The notes under the pieces: model-generated
Told to the model about the DNA's origin: nothing
The model's database searches: none
Seen by the model: the letters and a program-made list of their open reading frames with translations, nothing else
NCBI RefSeq assembly: GCF_003667565.1
Contig: NZ_RCUX01000014.1
Span: forward strand, 1-64,000
Direction: 5' to 3'
Source: Mycetocola tolaasinivorans
GTDB taxonomy: Bacteria; Actinomycetota; Actinomycetes; Actinomycetales; Microbacteriaceae
DNA: 64,000 bases
Shown here: piece after piece, positions 54,027 through 63,456 of the stretch
How the letters are laid out: the number at the start of each line of letters is the position of its first letter
How positions within the stretch are numbered: position 1 is the first letter of the stretch
Translations under genes and position numbers: made by a program

Positions 54027-54590
54027 CTAGATGAAGTATTCGGGGGTCACCGGATCGGTGACGATCTTGCGCACCTTGGCGGGGACACCCACGAGGAGGG
54101 AGTCCGAGGGGGCGTCCTTTGTGACCACGGCATTGGCGCCGACGGCGCTGCGCGGACCGATGGTAATGGGGCCGAGGATTTTGGCTCCTGCACCGATGGT
54201 CACGCCGTCGCCGATGGTGGGGTGGCGCTTGCCCTTCGCGAGAGACTTCCCGCCGAGGGTGACGCCGTGATAGATGAGGACGTCATCGCCGACAACGGCG
54301 GTTTCACCGATCACGACGCCCATGCCGTGGTCGATGAAGAAGCGGCGGCCGATCTGCGCACCCGGGTGGATTTCGATCCCGGTCATGAAGCGCACAATCT
54401 GCGAGTTGAGCCGCGCGAGCAGCTTGAATCCGCGCCGCCACAGGGCGTTACTGACCCGGTGTCCCCACACCGCGTGCACGCCCGAGTACAGCAAACCGAC
54501 CTCGAACGAGGATCGGGCCGCAGGGTCGTGCGTGCGCGCGGTGTGGAGGTCCTCGCGCAGGCGCGCGAAGGGACCGGAGACGGTGCGAAT
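54027..54590 (-). CDS. cysE: Serine O-acetyltransferase (EpsC type), apparent ATT start
   Basis: A 188-residue left-handed beta-helix acetyltransferase making O-acetylserine for cysteine synthesis. [40 protein letters not shown] and [12 protein letters not shown] are diagnostic. Homologues start about 20-30 residues before [15 protein letters not shown]. The matching upstream codons are in frame ([20 protein letters not shown]), but no ATG/GTG/TTG begins them. Two ATT codons at 54593 and 54590 follow a TAAGGA Shine-Dalgarno that overlaps the cysK stop, so ATT is the likely start. The first conventional start, TTG at 54494, would remove about 32 residues including the conserved helix. A CTG at 54557 is a third option. 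Confidence 0.85.
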   Translation of the reverse strand: MRTVSGPFARLREDLHTARTHDPAARSSFEVGLLYSGVHAVWGHRVSNALWRRGFKLLARLNSQIVRFMTGIEIHPGAQIGRRFFIDHGMGVVIGETAVVGDDVLIYHGVTLGGKSLAKGKRHPTIGDGVTIGAGAKILGPITIGPRSAVGANAVVTKDAPSDSLLVGVPAKVRKIVTDPVTPEYFI

Positions 54591-54599
54591 AATGGGTCC

Positions 54600-55538
<939 letters not shown>

Positions 55539-55730
55539 GGGTGTGTGTCCTTACCGTTAGGGGTCAGCGGCTCGTGCCGGTGCGGTGACCCTCGCGCCCG
55601 CGGGCGCGAGGAGGCATGCGGCTCTAGCCTATTGCGGGGAGCGGGCCACCGCGAGGGCACCGTCATTCGGATAGGGTTTATTACGCTGTGTGTTCGCGCA
55701 GCGCAGATCTGAGCAGGGGAAAACGCCGTC

Positions 55731-56627
55731 GTGACACACGAGAGTATTGACGCAGATTCGGGTGCTGGGGCGGCGCCCCTGGGCGCCGTCCGTGATGGGG
55801 TAGAGGCTCGCCTCGCCGCCGCGGGCATCGCCGATGCGCGGATTGACGCGGAACTGCTGATCGGCCACGTGCTGGGTCTTGGCCGCGGCGAGCTACAGAC
55901 CGCCATCATCCTGGATCGCGAGATCGGCGCGGATGACCGCGTCACCCTCGAACCCCTGGTAGCGCGCCGAGTGTTACGCGAGCCGCTGCAGCACATTCTT
56001 GGCACCGCACCGTTCCGTGCGATGGAACTGTTTGTTGGGCCCGGGGTTTTTGTGCCGCGGCCCGAGACCGAGCAGGTCGTGCAGTACGCGATCGATGCGC
56101 TGCGGGTACTGCCCGATGAGGCACCCATCGCGATCGATCTCGGCACCGGGTCTGGCGCAATCGCCCTGGCCATGGCCACCGAGGTGCCCAACGCCCGCGT
56201 CTTCGCCCTCGAAAAGATGGACGCCGCGCACGCCTGGGCCGCCCGTAACTTCGAAAAGATCGGGGCGAGCAACGCGACCCTCGTGCACGGTGACATGGCG
56301 GAGGCCTTCACCGAGCTGCACGGCACCGTCGCGGTCCTCATCTCGAACCCGCCGTACATTCCCGCCCGAGCCATTCCGCGCGATATCGAGGTGCGCGAGT
56401 ACGACCCTCCCACCGCGCTCTTTGGCGGGGAAGACGGCCTCGACCTCGTGCGCGTGATCTCCCGCCGCGGGCTCGACCTCGTGCGCTCCGGTGGCACGCT
56501 GATCCTCGAACACGGCGAGCTGCAGGGCGAGGCGATCCGCGCGATCCTCGCCTCCGACGGCTGGCGCACCCCGGCCACCTTCCCGGACTTCACCCTGCGC
56601 GACCGCGTGACCACCGCGGTCCGATAG
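55731..56627 (+). CDS. prmC: Release factor glutamine methyltransferase
   Basis: A 298-residue methyltransferase acting on the Gln of the GGQ motif in release factors. The SAM motif is AIDLGTGSGAIALAMA near residue 130, and the catalytic NPPY is in VLISNPPYIPARAI near 206. The N-terminal helical domain contains DARIDAELLIGHVLGLGR. The GTG start is used. It is normally adjacent to prfA, but cysEK intervene here. Confidence 0.95.
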   Translation: MTHESIDADSGAGAAPLGAVRDGVEARLAAAGIADARIDAELLIGHVLGLGRGELQTAIILDREIGADDRVTLEPLVARRVLREPLQHILGTAPFRAMELFVGPGVFVPRPETEQVVQYAIDALRVLPDEAPIAIDLGTGSGAIALAMATEVPNARVFALEKMDAAHAWAARNFEKIGASNATLVHGDMAEAFTELHGTVAVLISNPPYIPARAIPRDIEVREYDPPTALFGGEDGLDLVRVISRRGLDLVRSGGTLILEHGELQGEAIRAILASDGWRTPATFPDFTLRDRVTTAVR

Positions 56628-56634
56628 CGGCACA

Positions 56635-56674
56635 CACAAGACGGCATCACCCCTCGGGGTGGTGCCGTCTTGTG
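56635..56674 (+). terminator. Terminator after prmC
   Basis: A stem of about 19 bp with one G-U pair (CACAAGACGGCATCACCCC with GGGGTGGTGCCGTCTTGTG) has a minimal loop. Its core is nearly identical to the hairpin at 59918-59947 on the far side of the ABC cassette. Confidence 0.88.
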
Positions 56675-56827
56675 CATTCCGGCGGTGGGTGCCCCCCCAG
56701 AGCGGGGGATACGAGAGTGCTTGATGCCTGTAAATTCGGCGGTTCGGCGGGGGATCTCGGTGCGAGTTACCGCTCTCAGAGAGGAAACGTTCGTTCGGCA
56801 CTCCCCTCATTCGTTACACTCGACGTG

Positions 56828-56848
56828 AGTGCATACTCAGTATTCACT
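56828..56848. promoter_or_regulatory. 21-bp dyad operator, PadR/GntR-like, overlapping a -10
   Basis: AGTGCATACT-C-AGTATTCACT has 9 of 10 bases symmetric around 56838. The core ATACTCAGTAT is a perfect palindrome of the kind bound by PadR-family repressors. CATACT (56832-56837) could be the -10, putting the transcript start near 56844. The rest of the 280-nt gap from 56628 to 56907 holds the prmC terminator and no gene I can support. Confidence 0.6.
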
Positions 56849-56907
56849 GGGTGGATGTGGCTCAGCTCCTCCGAAGAGGAAGGCACGAGCGTAGAGAGGG
56901 GAATCCC

Positions 56908-57714
56908 ATGAGATCAGTTTTCACCATCACCGCCACGAGGTTTTCCTGGCCGATCGCGATCGGCGTTGCCCTGGTGAGCCTGGCGATCATGATCTTCTGG
57001 GGCCTGGATCAGGGGCAGGGAAGCGTGATCTATTCGGAGCTTGGCCTCTTCACCTCGGCGCTGGGATCACCCCTCATGCTGATCCTCCCCCTCGTCCCGG
57101 TGCTCGCCGGAGCGCTGCCCACGGCCACCGCCATCTCGCGACGCTTCGTCTCACAGCTGTGGACGCGAACCTCAATGAAGGCCTGGCTCGTTCGTCATCT
57201 GCTGGGCACCGCGGTACGCGTCTGGGCGGTATTCTTTGTGACCTTCCTTCTGCTCTACATTTTTGCCTTCGCCCTGTGGCCGAACATCCAGCCGGAAGTG
57301 CTGAGCCCGGAAAGCTACGGCCTGAGCGCGGATCAGGTGCTCGGGTACGCACGCACAAGTTTTAGCTTTTCGCAGATGATGGTGTTCGGGCCCGGGATGT
57401 TTGGTGTGCTCTTCTGCGCGCTGCTGGCGCTGCAGTGCGCGCTCTACTGCGCGCTCGCCCAGGCCGCGCTCCTGCTGACCGGCCGCATCCTCCTGGGACT
57501 TACCGTTCCGGTCGCGCTCTACTTCCTGCAGTCCATCCTCATGGCGCTGATCGGCCAACCCGCGTTTGGCCTGATGTACGTGTTCAACCCGAGTGGGCTG
57601 GTGCAGGGGCCGATCTGGCAGCCCGTTCTCGTTCTGCTACTTCTCCTCGGAGTCACGATCCTTGCGTCGGCTCGCGTGGTGCGGTCGAGACACGATCTCG
57701 CGAGCCTGGCGTGA
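56908..57714 (+). CDS. ABC-2 type membrane protein, first subunit of cassette
   Basis: A 268-residue integral membrane protein with about six helices (WPIAIGVALVSLAIMIFW, LMLILPLVPVLAGALP, VRVWAVFFVTFLLLYIFAFA and others). LPTATAISRRFVSQLWTRTSMKAWLVRHL is a cytoplasmic loop with a coupling-helix look. No named family is recognised with certainty. The context (second permease plus ATPase) makes it half of an exporter or an antibiotic/peptide resistance pump. ATG at 56908 follows GAGAGGGG. The longer in-frame start at 56851 lacks support. Overlaps the next gene by 4 nt. Confidence 0.75.
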   Translation: MRSVFTITATRFSWPIAIGVALVSLAIMIFWGLDQGQGSVIYSELGLFTSALGSPLMLILPLVPVLAGALPTATAISRRFVSQLWTRTSMKAWLVRHLLGTAVRVWAVFFVTFLLLYIFAFALWPNIQPEVLSPESYGLSADQVLGYARTSFSFSQMMVFGPGMFGVLFCALLALQCALYCALAQAALLLTGRILLGLTVPVALYFLQSILMALIGQPAFGLMYVFNPSGLVQGPIWQPVLVLLLLLGVTILASARVVRSRHDLASLA

Positions 57715-59282
57715 AGAGGCTTCAGACTGCCGAGTGGATCGCCGCGCGCTCGGGTGTGGCTCCCGGGCTGCGCCCCCGGATCATCACACGCCGCAGCACG
57801 ATCATCCTCGGCGGGATCACACTGCTCTACTGGTTTTCAAACCTCGGGACCGTGGTGACGATTGCGCCGGACGTCGGCACGATATTTGCCCCGGACCTCG
57901 TGGCCCTCACCGCGGCCGATTCGTCGTTTCTCGTGTTTGGGGTGCTCTCGGTCTGGATCGTTGTTGCACTCAGTGCCTCCCTCAACGGACGCCGGCTTGA
58001 ACACATCCTTCGATACGGAAGCCGAAGCCGCCTCCTCTACCGGGTGGGGTTTGTCGAGGGCGCGACCGCGGCCGGGATCTGGGTGGGCGTGATCTACGTG
58101 ATCCTCGGCTCGCTCTCGCTACTGACGGCGGGCGGAGAGGCGCGACTCTTCGGCGATCTGCCTCCGTTGGGTGGGCAGCTCTTCGGACTGCACCTGGCAC
58201 ACGCGGTCAAACTCGCGCTCTTCCTCGTGGTGACGCGAATGCTTCTTACAGCCTGTGCCCTCTTTGCGCGGCGGGCAGCAATTGCCGTGGGGGTTCTGAT
58301 CTGGATTCTCTGCGCGTGGGGAAGCGCGTTTTCGGATTCGATTCCGGCTGCGGTGAACCCAACCACGCTCATGAACCTCTTGCCACAGAGCTCCGAGGTG
58401 GATCTGCAGGTTCGTGGATTTTGTACCCTACTCATCGTCGGTGGCCTGATCTGGGGTCTGACGCGCGGCGTAGACGCCGTTACGGGCGATGCGCCGGCAA
58501 CGATACGAGAAAAGCTTCGTCATCCGCGCCTGTGGTGGGGTGACGCACCGATTCGTGGGGTGTTCGTGCTCGTGCTCGCAGCCGTGGTGGCTGGGGTGGC
58601 TTGGAACGGTTCGGGGAACGGAGAATCCTCGTTTGGAGACGTCCTTGTCGCGCTATTCGGTGGGTACCGACTGACCCTGGTGCAGGCCCTGCTCGAGACT
58701 GTGTTCACCATGGGGTTCGTCTGGTGGCTGCTGCTTGCGGACGATCAGCGGCAGCAATCGGGGTGGGCAGAGGCCGTGCTCCTGCGTCGCGGAAGTAGAA
58801 GGCGCGCCTTCGTCCACCGCCTGGGTGAGCAGGCGCGAGCGCTGGCGGTGTACGTGATCAGCGTGAGTGTCGTGTTGTCGCTGGTGTTCGGCGCGGTGAA
58901 TGGGAATTTTGCATCCGGGAACGCCGGAATCGACGCGGTCCAGGGCGGCGCGCACCTGCTGATAAACGGGACCGGGCAGATCGCGATTTACCTCCTGATC
59001 GTCACCCTCGTTCGTGCGATCAGTTCCACCCGGATTGTCGCCATCGTGATACTCGCGGCACTGGTCGTGTTCCCCCTGCCAGGCGTGGTTTCGGTCGTGG
59101 TTCCCCTGCATCGTTTCGGGGTCGCACCCCTCGCCGATGGCGGCTGGGAGTGGATCCTCACCGTGGCCCTGCAAAACACCATCCTCATCGTCATCCTCAT
59201 TGCCCTGGGCTACGTTTTCGCAGACGGACCGCGGGCAGCACTCAACAAATTGGGAGTACAAAATGACCGCAACCGTCCTTGA
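57711..59282 (+). CDS. Large membrane protein, second subunit of ABC cassette
   Basis: A 523-residue protein with about 12 predicted helices, for example STIILGGITLLYWFSNLGTV and IVAIVILAALVVFPLPGVVS. It reads as a tandem of two ABC-2-like membrane halves, each preceded by a short basic cytoplasmic segment. The GTG start overlaps the stop of the first permease (GTGA), which rules out the much longer reading frame upstream. Codon use is less GC-biased than in the neighbouring housekeeping genes. No characterised homologue is recognised. Confidence 0.72.
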   Translation: MKRLQTAEWIAARSGVAPGLRPRIITRRSTIILGGITLLYWFSNLGTVVTIAPDVGTIFAPDLVALTAADSSFLVFGVLSVWIVVALSASLNGRRLEHILRYGSRSRLLYRVGFVEGATAAGIWVGVIYVILGSLSLLTAGGEARLFGDLPPLGGQLFGLHLAHAVKLALFLVVTRMLLTACALFARRAAIAVGVLIWILCAWGSAFSDSIPAAVNPTTLMNLLPQSSEVDLQVRGFCTLLIVGGLIWGLTRGVDAVTGDAPATIREKLRHPRLWWGDAPIRGVFVLVLAAVVAGVAWNGSGNGESSFGDVLVALFGGYRLTLVQALLETVFTMGFVWWLLLADDQRQQSGWAEAVLLRRGSRRRAFVHRLGEQARALAVYVISVSVVLSLVFGAVNGNFASGNAGIDAVQGGAHLLINGTGQIAIYLLIVTLVRAISSTRIVAIVILAALVVFPLPGVVSVVVPLHRFGVAPLADGGWEWILTVALQNTILIVILIALGYVFADGPRAALNKLGVQNDRNRP

Positions 59283-59904
59283 GTTTCGTGACGTCACTAA
59301 GACGTTTCGGGGCACCGTCCTGTTCGAAAACGTGAGCTTTTCGCTGGAGGAGGGCAAGACGTATGCGCTGCGCGGCCCCAACGGCTCCGGAAAGTCCGTG
59401 TTGATGCGACTAATGACGCGAATCACCCGGCCGAACGCGGGCGAGGTAATCGTCGCGGATCGGTACCTGGGGAAGGGGCGGGTATTTCCGGATTCCTTCG
59501 GCACAATGATCGACGGGCCCGCGTACCTGCCTTCAATATCGGGGCTGGGGAACCTGCTGGAGCTTGCGCGCATACGCAACCGGGTGTCCGAGGAGGAGAT
59601 CCGTGCGCTGATGCTCACGCTGGGGCTCGACCCCGACTCCCGAAAGCCCGTTCGACGATACTCGATGGGAATGAAGCAGAAACTCTCGATCTGTCAGGCC
59701 CTGATGGAGTCTCCTGACGTCTTGATTCTCGATGAGCCGTTCAACGCCCTGGACGATCGCAGCGTGGAGATCGTGAAGGACCTCATCCGTCAGCAGCAGT
59801 TGGCACATCGCACCATCGTCCTAACGAGCCACAATGTGGCGGATCTGGATGAGCTCGCGCACCACTCGCTGGTGGTGCGGGGTGAGGCCGTAGTACTCGA
59901 ATAG
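59263..59904 (+). CDS. ABC transporter ATP-binding protein of the cassette
   Basis: A 213-residue ATPase. Walker A is LRGPNGSGKSVLMRLM, the signature YSMGMKQKLSICQAL replaces LSGGQ with SMGMK, as in the lantibiotic/bacitracin-type ATPase group, Walker B is VLILDEPFNALD and the switch His is in TSHNVADLDEL. FGTMIDGPAYLPSISGLGNLLELA is characteristic of that subgroup. It overlaps the second permease by 20 nt, so all three genes are coupled. Intact catalytic residues mean it can power the transporter. Confidence 0.88.
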   Translation: MTATVLEFRDVTKTFRGTVLFENVSFSLEEGKTYALRGPNGSGKSVLMRLMTRITRPNAGEVIVADRYLGKGRVFPDSFGTMIDGPAYLPSISGLGNLLELARIRNRVSEEEIRALMLTLGLDPDSRKPVRRYSMGMKQKLSICQALMESPDVLILDEPFNALDDRSVEIVKDLIRQQQLAHRTIVLTSHNVADLDELAHHSLVVRGEAVVLE

Positions 59905-59917
59905 CGAGCTCACGCAG

Positions 59918-59947
59918 AACGGCACCACCCCGAGGGATGGTGCCGTT
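59918..59947. terminator. Bidirectional terminator after ABC cassette
   Basis: AACGGCACCA pairs with TGGTGCCGTT around CCCCGAGGGA. The sequence matches the prmC terminator core at 24 of 28 positions. Confidence 0.8.
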
Positions 59948-59967
59948 TCGCGTATGAGGCCCGGTGC

Positions 59968-61950
59968 CTACCCGATCAGGCTCGGCTGCAGGTCGCGCAG
60001 TGTGCGGTAGTGCGTCATCCTCGTGACCCCGAGCGCCGAGATGACGAGCGCGCCGAGGGCGATCAGGGCGAGCACGATGGCGTCATGCCCGGCCGCCTCG
60101 AGGTTTCCGCCGTACATCAGCTGACGCATGCCGTCCACCGCGAACGACATCGGGAGGAAGTGGTGCAGCCAGGCGAGCGGCGCGGGGAGGGTTTGCCAGG
60201 GGAACGTACCGCCGGCGGTGACCAGCTGAATCACCATGAGCACGAGCCCCAGGAACTGACCAACGCTGCCCAACCAGACGTTCAGCGCGAGGATAATCGC
60301 GGCGAACGTCACCGAGGCCAGCGCCATCATGCCATAGGCGCCCACCGGGTTGGATACCTGGAATCCGAGGGTACCCGCGACGATCCCAAACAGCGCGATC
60401 ATCTGAATCGCACCCAGGATGGCCGGGGTCATCCAGCCGGCGATGGTGATCTTGATGGGGGAGTGCAGCGCGGTGATGGCGCGACGCGAGAAGGGCTTCA
60501 GGATGAGGAACAGCGCGTAGATGCCGATCCAGCCCGCGAGGCTCACGAAGAACGGAGCCAGACCCGCGCCATAGGTGCCCGCGCTGGTGACCGCGGTCGA
60601 GTGCAGGTTGACCGGGTTCGAGATGTTCTTTGCCTGCTCTGTGCGCAGGGTGATCGAGGCGTCCGGGATCTGCTGGGCACCGTCGCTCAGTCCGCTCGTG
60701 AGCGTGCCGAGCCCGCCGTGCAGGGTGGTCAGGCCGCCACCGAGTTCACCGAGCTTATCGGTCAGGGTGTCGAGGCCCGAGCGCAGGGTGCCCGCGGCAT
60801 CGGCGGCGCGCACGGCACCGTCGCGCAGCGTGCCCGCGCCGTCCGCGAGCTGACCGATACCGCCGGCGAGCTGCGGGGTGGCATCGGCGAGGGTCTTGCT
60901 GCCGGCGGCGAGGGCCGATGAGCCGGTGCTCAGCTGATCGAGCTGGCCCACAACGCCCTGCACCTTGGAGTTGCTGTCGGTCGCCAGTCCGCCCACGCGG
61001 TCAAACTCGGAGAGGATGCGCTGTGCGGCGTCCGCCGGAACACCGGCCGAGGCGAGGTCCGCGGCGATCTTCGCGCGGGCATCCGGAATCTGGTTGATGA
61101 GATCGGTCGAGGCCTTGGCAACCTCGTCGCCGACCTGGGCGATCTTGCCGTTGCCGGCGGCGACCTGGGCGGCACCATCGGCGAGCTTCCGAGTCTGATC
61201 CGGCAGCTGGGCGGTCTGATTACGCAGGGTATCGAGCCCACCCGCAAGGGTCTGCGAACCGTCCCGCAGGCTGTTCAGGCCGGTGCCGAGTTCCCCGGCA
61301 CCATCCCGCGCCTGACCGGCACCCTGGGCGAGGGCATCCGCCCCCTCCCGCGCGGTCTGCGCGCCATCGGTCAGCTTGGTCCCGCCATCGGCGGCCTCCA
61401 CGAGGTTCCCGCGAATCTTCGCGAGGCCGTCGAGGAAGGTCTGGGCTGCCTGCTTGTTTACCGTGGCCACGATCTGGGTCTGCACGGTCTTTGCTGCCTG
61501 AGTACCGATGGTGGTGGCCAGGTAGCTGTTGGCATCGTTGGTGGTCAGGATGACCTCGGCCTGACGCGGTGCATCGGTCTGCGAGGAGGCGAGGGCCTCC
61601 GAGAAGTCCTTGGGCAGGGTCAGCGAGAAGTCGAAGTCGCCGTTTTCTACGCCACGCTTCGCCTCGGCCTCGCTCACCCGCTGCCAGGCAAACGTGCCGT
61701 CCTTGATCAGATTGTCGGCCACATCGTCACCGAAGTGCGTGGTCTTGCCGTTCTGGGTGACACCGGTGTCGGCGACCACGAGCGCGACCGGGATGCGGTC
61801 CAGGCGATCGTAGGGGTTCTGGTTGGCCCAGAGGTAGAGACCGCCGTAGAGGAGGGGGACAATCATCAGCGCGAGGAACGCGAGGCGCGACATCGGGGTG
61901 GCCCAGAGCCGGGCAAACTCCGCGCGAATCATGGCGAATACCTTGAGCAT
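59968..61950 (-). CDS. YhgE/Pip family ABC-2-type membrane protein
   Basis: A 660-residue protein. One N-terminal helix (LAFLALMIVPLLYGGLYLWA) is followed by a ~430-residue extracellular region with LADGAxxL-like heptads (AREGADALAQGAGQARDGAG), forming a long coiled coil. Five C-terminal helices (LAGWIGIYALFLIL, WMTPAILGAIQMIALFGIVAGTL and others) complete the ABC-2-like core. The family includes the phage infection protein Pip and YhgE, and is related to EsaA of type VII secretion. Its start overlaps the pseudo-ATPase stop (TAATG), so the pair is coupled. Confidence 0.9.
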   Translation of the reverse strand: MLKVFAMIRAEFARLWATPMSRLAFLALMIVPLLYGGLYLWANQNPYDRLDRIPVALVVADTGVTQNGKTTHFGDDVADNLIKDGTFAWQRVSEAEAKRGVENGDFDFSLTLPKDFSEALASSQTDAPRQAEVILTTNDANSYLATTIGTQAAKTVQTQIVATVNKQAAQTFLDGLAKIRGNLVEAADGGTKLTDGAQTAREGADALAQGAGQARDGAGELGTGLNSLRDGSQTLAGGLDTLRNQTAQLPDQTRKLADGAAQVAAGNGKIAQVGDEVAKASTDLINQIPDARAKIAADLASAGVPADAAQRILSEFDRVGGLATDSNSKVQGVVGQLDQLSTGSSALAAGSKTLADATPQLAGGIGQLADGAGTLRDGAVRAADAAGTLRSGLDTLTDKLGELGGGLTTLHGGLGTLTSGLSDGAQQIPDASITLRTEQAKNISNPVNLHSTAVTSAGTYGAGLAPFFVSLAGWIGIYALFLILKPFSRRAITALHSPIKITIAGWMTPAILGAIQMIALFGIVAGTLGFQVSNPVGAYGMMALASVTFAAIILALNVWLGSVGQFLGLVLMVIQLVTAGGTFPWQTLPAPLAWLHHFLPMSFAVDGMRQLMYGGNLEAAGHDAIVLALIALGALVISALGVTRMTHYRTLRDLQPSLIG

Positions 61951-62609
61951 TAGGCGAGTCCTTCCAGACCAAAGAGGGTCGCGGTATCGGAGGGCACGGT
62001 GGCACCGGGCACAACCTCACCGGTCGCGGAGATGGCGGAGTGAGCGGCGACCCCGGCAATGACGAGCACGGCTAAATTCTGGGCGGCGAGCTCGCGAGCG
62101 ATGCGCCACCAGGTTTCCGGGTCGCCACCGTGACGATCGGGGGAGACCAGCACGATTCCGGTTACGCCGGGACGGCGGGTGGCCAGGTTCGTGAGAAGAC
62201 GGATGCGGTCTCCCGGGGCGAGATCCGCAATGTCGGTGCCCGCGCGATCGCGCAGCCCGAACTCATCGAGGGTGCGGCCCACCGCAATCGGGTGGCTCTT
62301 CAGCCCGGCGAACATGAGCTCCTCGGCCACAACCTGTGAAACCGCCACATTTCCAGCGGGTTCGCTCACGATCGGGGCGTCAACGAGGGCGATTTCGCGG
62401 CGAATGCGGGAGGAATCGACGGTGCCATCAATCAGCACGGTTCCGGTGTCGGGACGCATCCGACCGGCGGCGATCAGGCCCAAGACGGTGGGGCGCTGCT
62501 CCGTTTCGGCTCGCGCAAACGTGGCGGTCCCGGTCTGCAGCACGAGACTGGTGTCGGGTAGCGCCGAACCATTCTTGCCCTTACTGACCTGGCGAAGTTC
62601 GATTCTCAT
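61950..62609 (-). CDS. Degenerate ABC ATPase (pseudo-ATPase) paired with YhgE
   Basis: A 219-residue protein with the overall layout of an ABC nucleotide-binding domain but without catalytic residues. Walker A is replaced by ARAETEQRPTVLGL near residue 32, with no GxxGxGK and Arg at the Lys position. The signature is DLAPGDRIRLLTNLA rather than LSGGQ. Walker B is GIVLVSPDRHGG, so both acidic residues are gone. TGTVLIDGTVDSSRIRREIALVDA retains the NBD beta-sheet pattern. It probably serves a structural or regulatory role for the YhgE protein it precedes. AAAGGA lies 8 nt before the ATG. Confidence 0.8.
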   Translation of the reverse strand: MRIELRQVSKGKNGSALPDTSLVLQTGTATFARAETEQRPTVLGLIAAGRMRPDTGTVLIDGTVDSSRIRREIALVDAPIVSEPAGNVAVSQVVAEELMFAGLKSHPIAVGRTLDEFGLRDRAGTDIADLAPGDRIRLLTNLATRRPGVTGIVLVSPDRHGGDPETWWRIARELAAQNLAVLVIAGVAAHSAISATGEVVPGATVPSDTATLFGLEGLA

Positions 62610-62718
62610 TCAGGATCCTTTATGTTATGTCTGTATCCATTCTGCGCTCTCTACCTGGGTGATGCCGTGTATTGACGCACGAACCGGGCCAAACAGGGGA
62701 TACACGTGAACTGCGCGA

Positions 62719-62724
62719 TAGAAT
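62719..62724 (+). promoter_or_regulatory. -10 box TAGAAT of sua5
   Basis: TAGAAT ends 9 nt before the ATG, with no Shine-Dalgarno, indicating a leaderless or very short leader. Confidence 0.5.
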
Positions 62725-62733
62725 CTGTTCATA

Positions 62734-63456
62734 ATGTCCCGCATCTATGACTGCGCCGAGAGCGCTCAACTCGATACCGGCCTGAAACTGGCCAAGATGT
62801 CCCTCGGCCGTGGGGAACTCGTCGTCGTACCGACCGATACCGTCTACGGTGTCGCCGCCGACGCCTTCTCGCCCGCCGCGGTGAACGCGCTCCTGGCCGC
62901 GAAGGGTCGCGGGCGCCAGCAGCCCCCGCCCGTGCTGGTCGCCGATGTGGGTACCCTGCACGCGCTCGCCGAGAGCGTGCCCGAGGCCGTGACCGATCTG
63001 GTCGCGGCATTCTGGCCCGGCGGCCTCACCATCGTGCTGAACGCCCAGCCGTCCCTGGTATGGGACCTCGGAGATACCCACGGAACCGTGGCCGTGCGCA
63101 TGCCGAACAACCCGATCACCCTCGCGCTGCTGCGCGAAACCGGCCCGCTCGCGGTGTCCTCGGCCAACCTCACCGGGCTACCCGCCGCAACCTCGGCCGC
63201 CGAGGCCGAGCTGATGCTCGGCACCTCCGTCCACATCTACCTCGATGGCGGCCCGGCCGGAGAAACCGCCTCCACCATCGTCGACGCCACGCGCCTCTCC
63301 GGACCGGACGGCCGCGTCTTCGTGCTGCGCGAGGGTGCGGTCAGCCGTGAGGCCCTGCGCGGGGTCCTGGGCGACCTCCTCGCCGATGCCGGCGAAACCC
63401 CCACCAAGACTCAGGAGAACGCCGAGGAATCCGGTACCGAGACCGGTGCCGGATGA
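62734..63456 (+). CDS. tsaC: L-threonylcarbamoyladenylate synthase
   Basis: A 240-residue Sua5/YrdC/YwlC enzyme making threonylcarbamoyl-AMP for t6A37 in tRNA. LVVVPTDTVYGVAADAF is the diagnostic N-terminal motif, and AKGRGRQQPPPVLVADV, VAVRMPNNPITLALL and GPLAVSSANLTGLPA follow. The C-terminal linker domain of full Sua5 is absent. It is the conserved neighbour of prmC and wecA in actinobacteria, here separated from prmC by the ABC genes. Overlaps wecA by 4 nt. Confidence 0.95.
   Translation: MSRIYDCAESAQLDTGLKLAKMSLGRGELVVVPTDTVYGVAADAFSPAAVNALLAAKGRGRQQPPPVLVADVGTLHALAESVPEAVTDLVAAFWPGGLTIVLNAQPSLVWDLGDTHGTVAVRMPNNPITLALLRETGPLAVSSANLTGLPAATSAAEAELMLGTSVHIYLDGGPAGETASTIVDATRLSGPDGRVFVLREGAVSREALRGVLGDLLADAGETPTKTQENAEESGTETGAG

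Noticed and set aside
56672..56911. Small ORF of 79 codons whose stop overlaps the ABC permease ATG
   Set aside because: Its GTG lies inside the prmC terminator and the probable promoter (-10 at 56832) is downstream of it, so it would not be transcribed with the cassette. Composition is not coding-like.
56908..59904. Lactococcin-972-type bacteriocin system
   Set aside because: The ATPase size fits, but neither membrane protein shows the FtsX-like layout of that system and no bacteriocin precursor gene is visible nearby.
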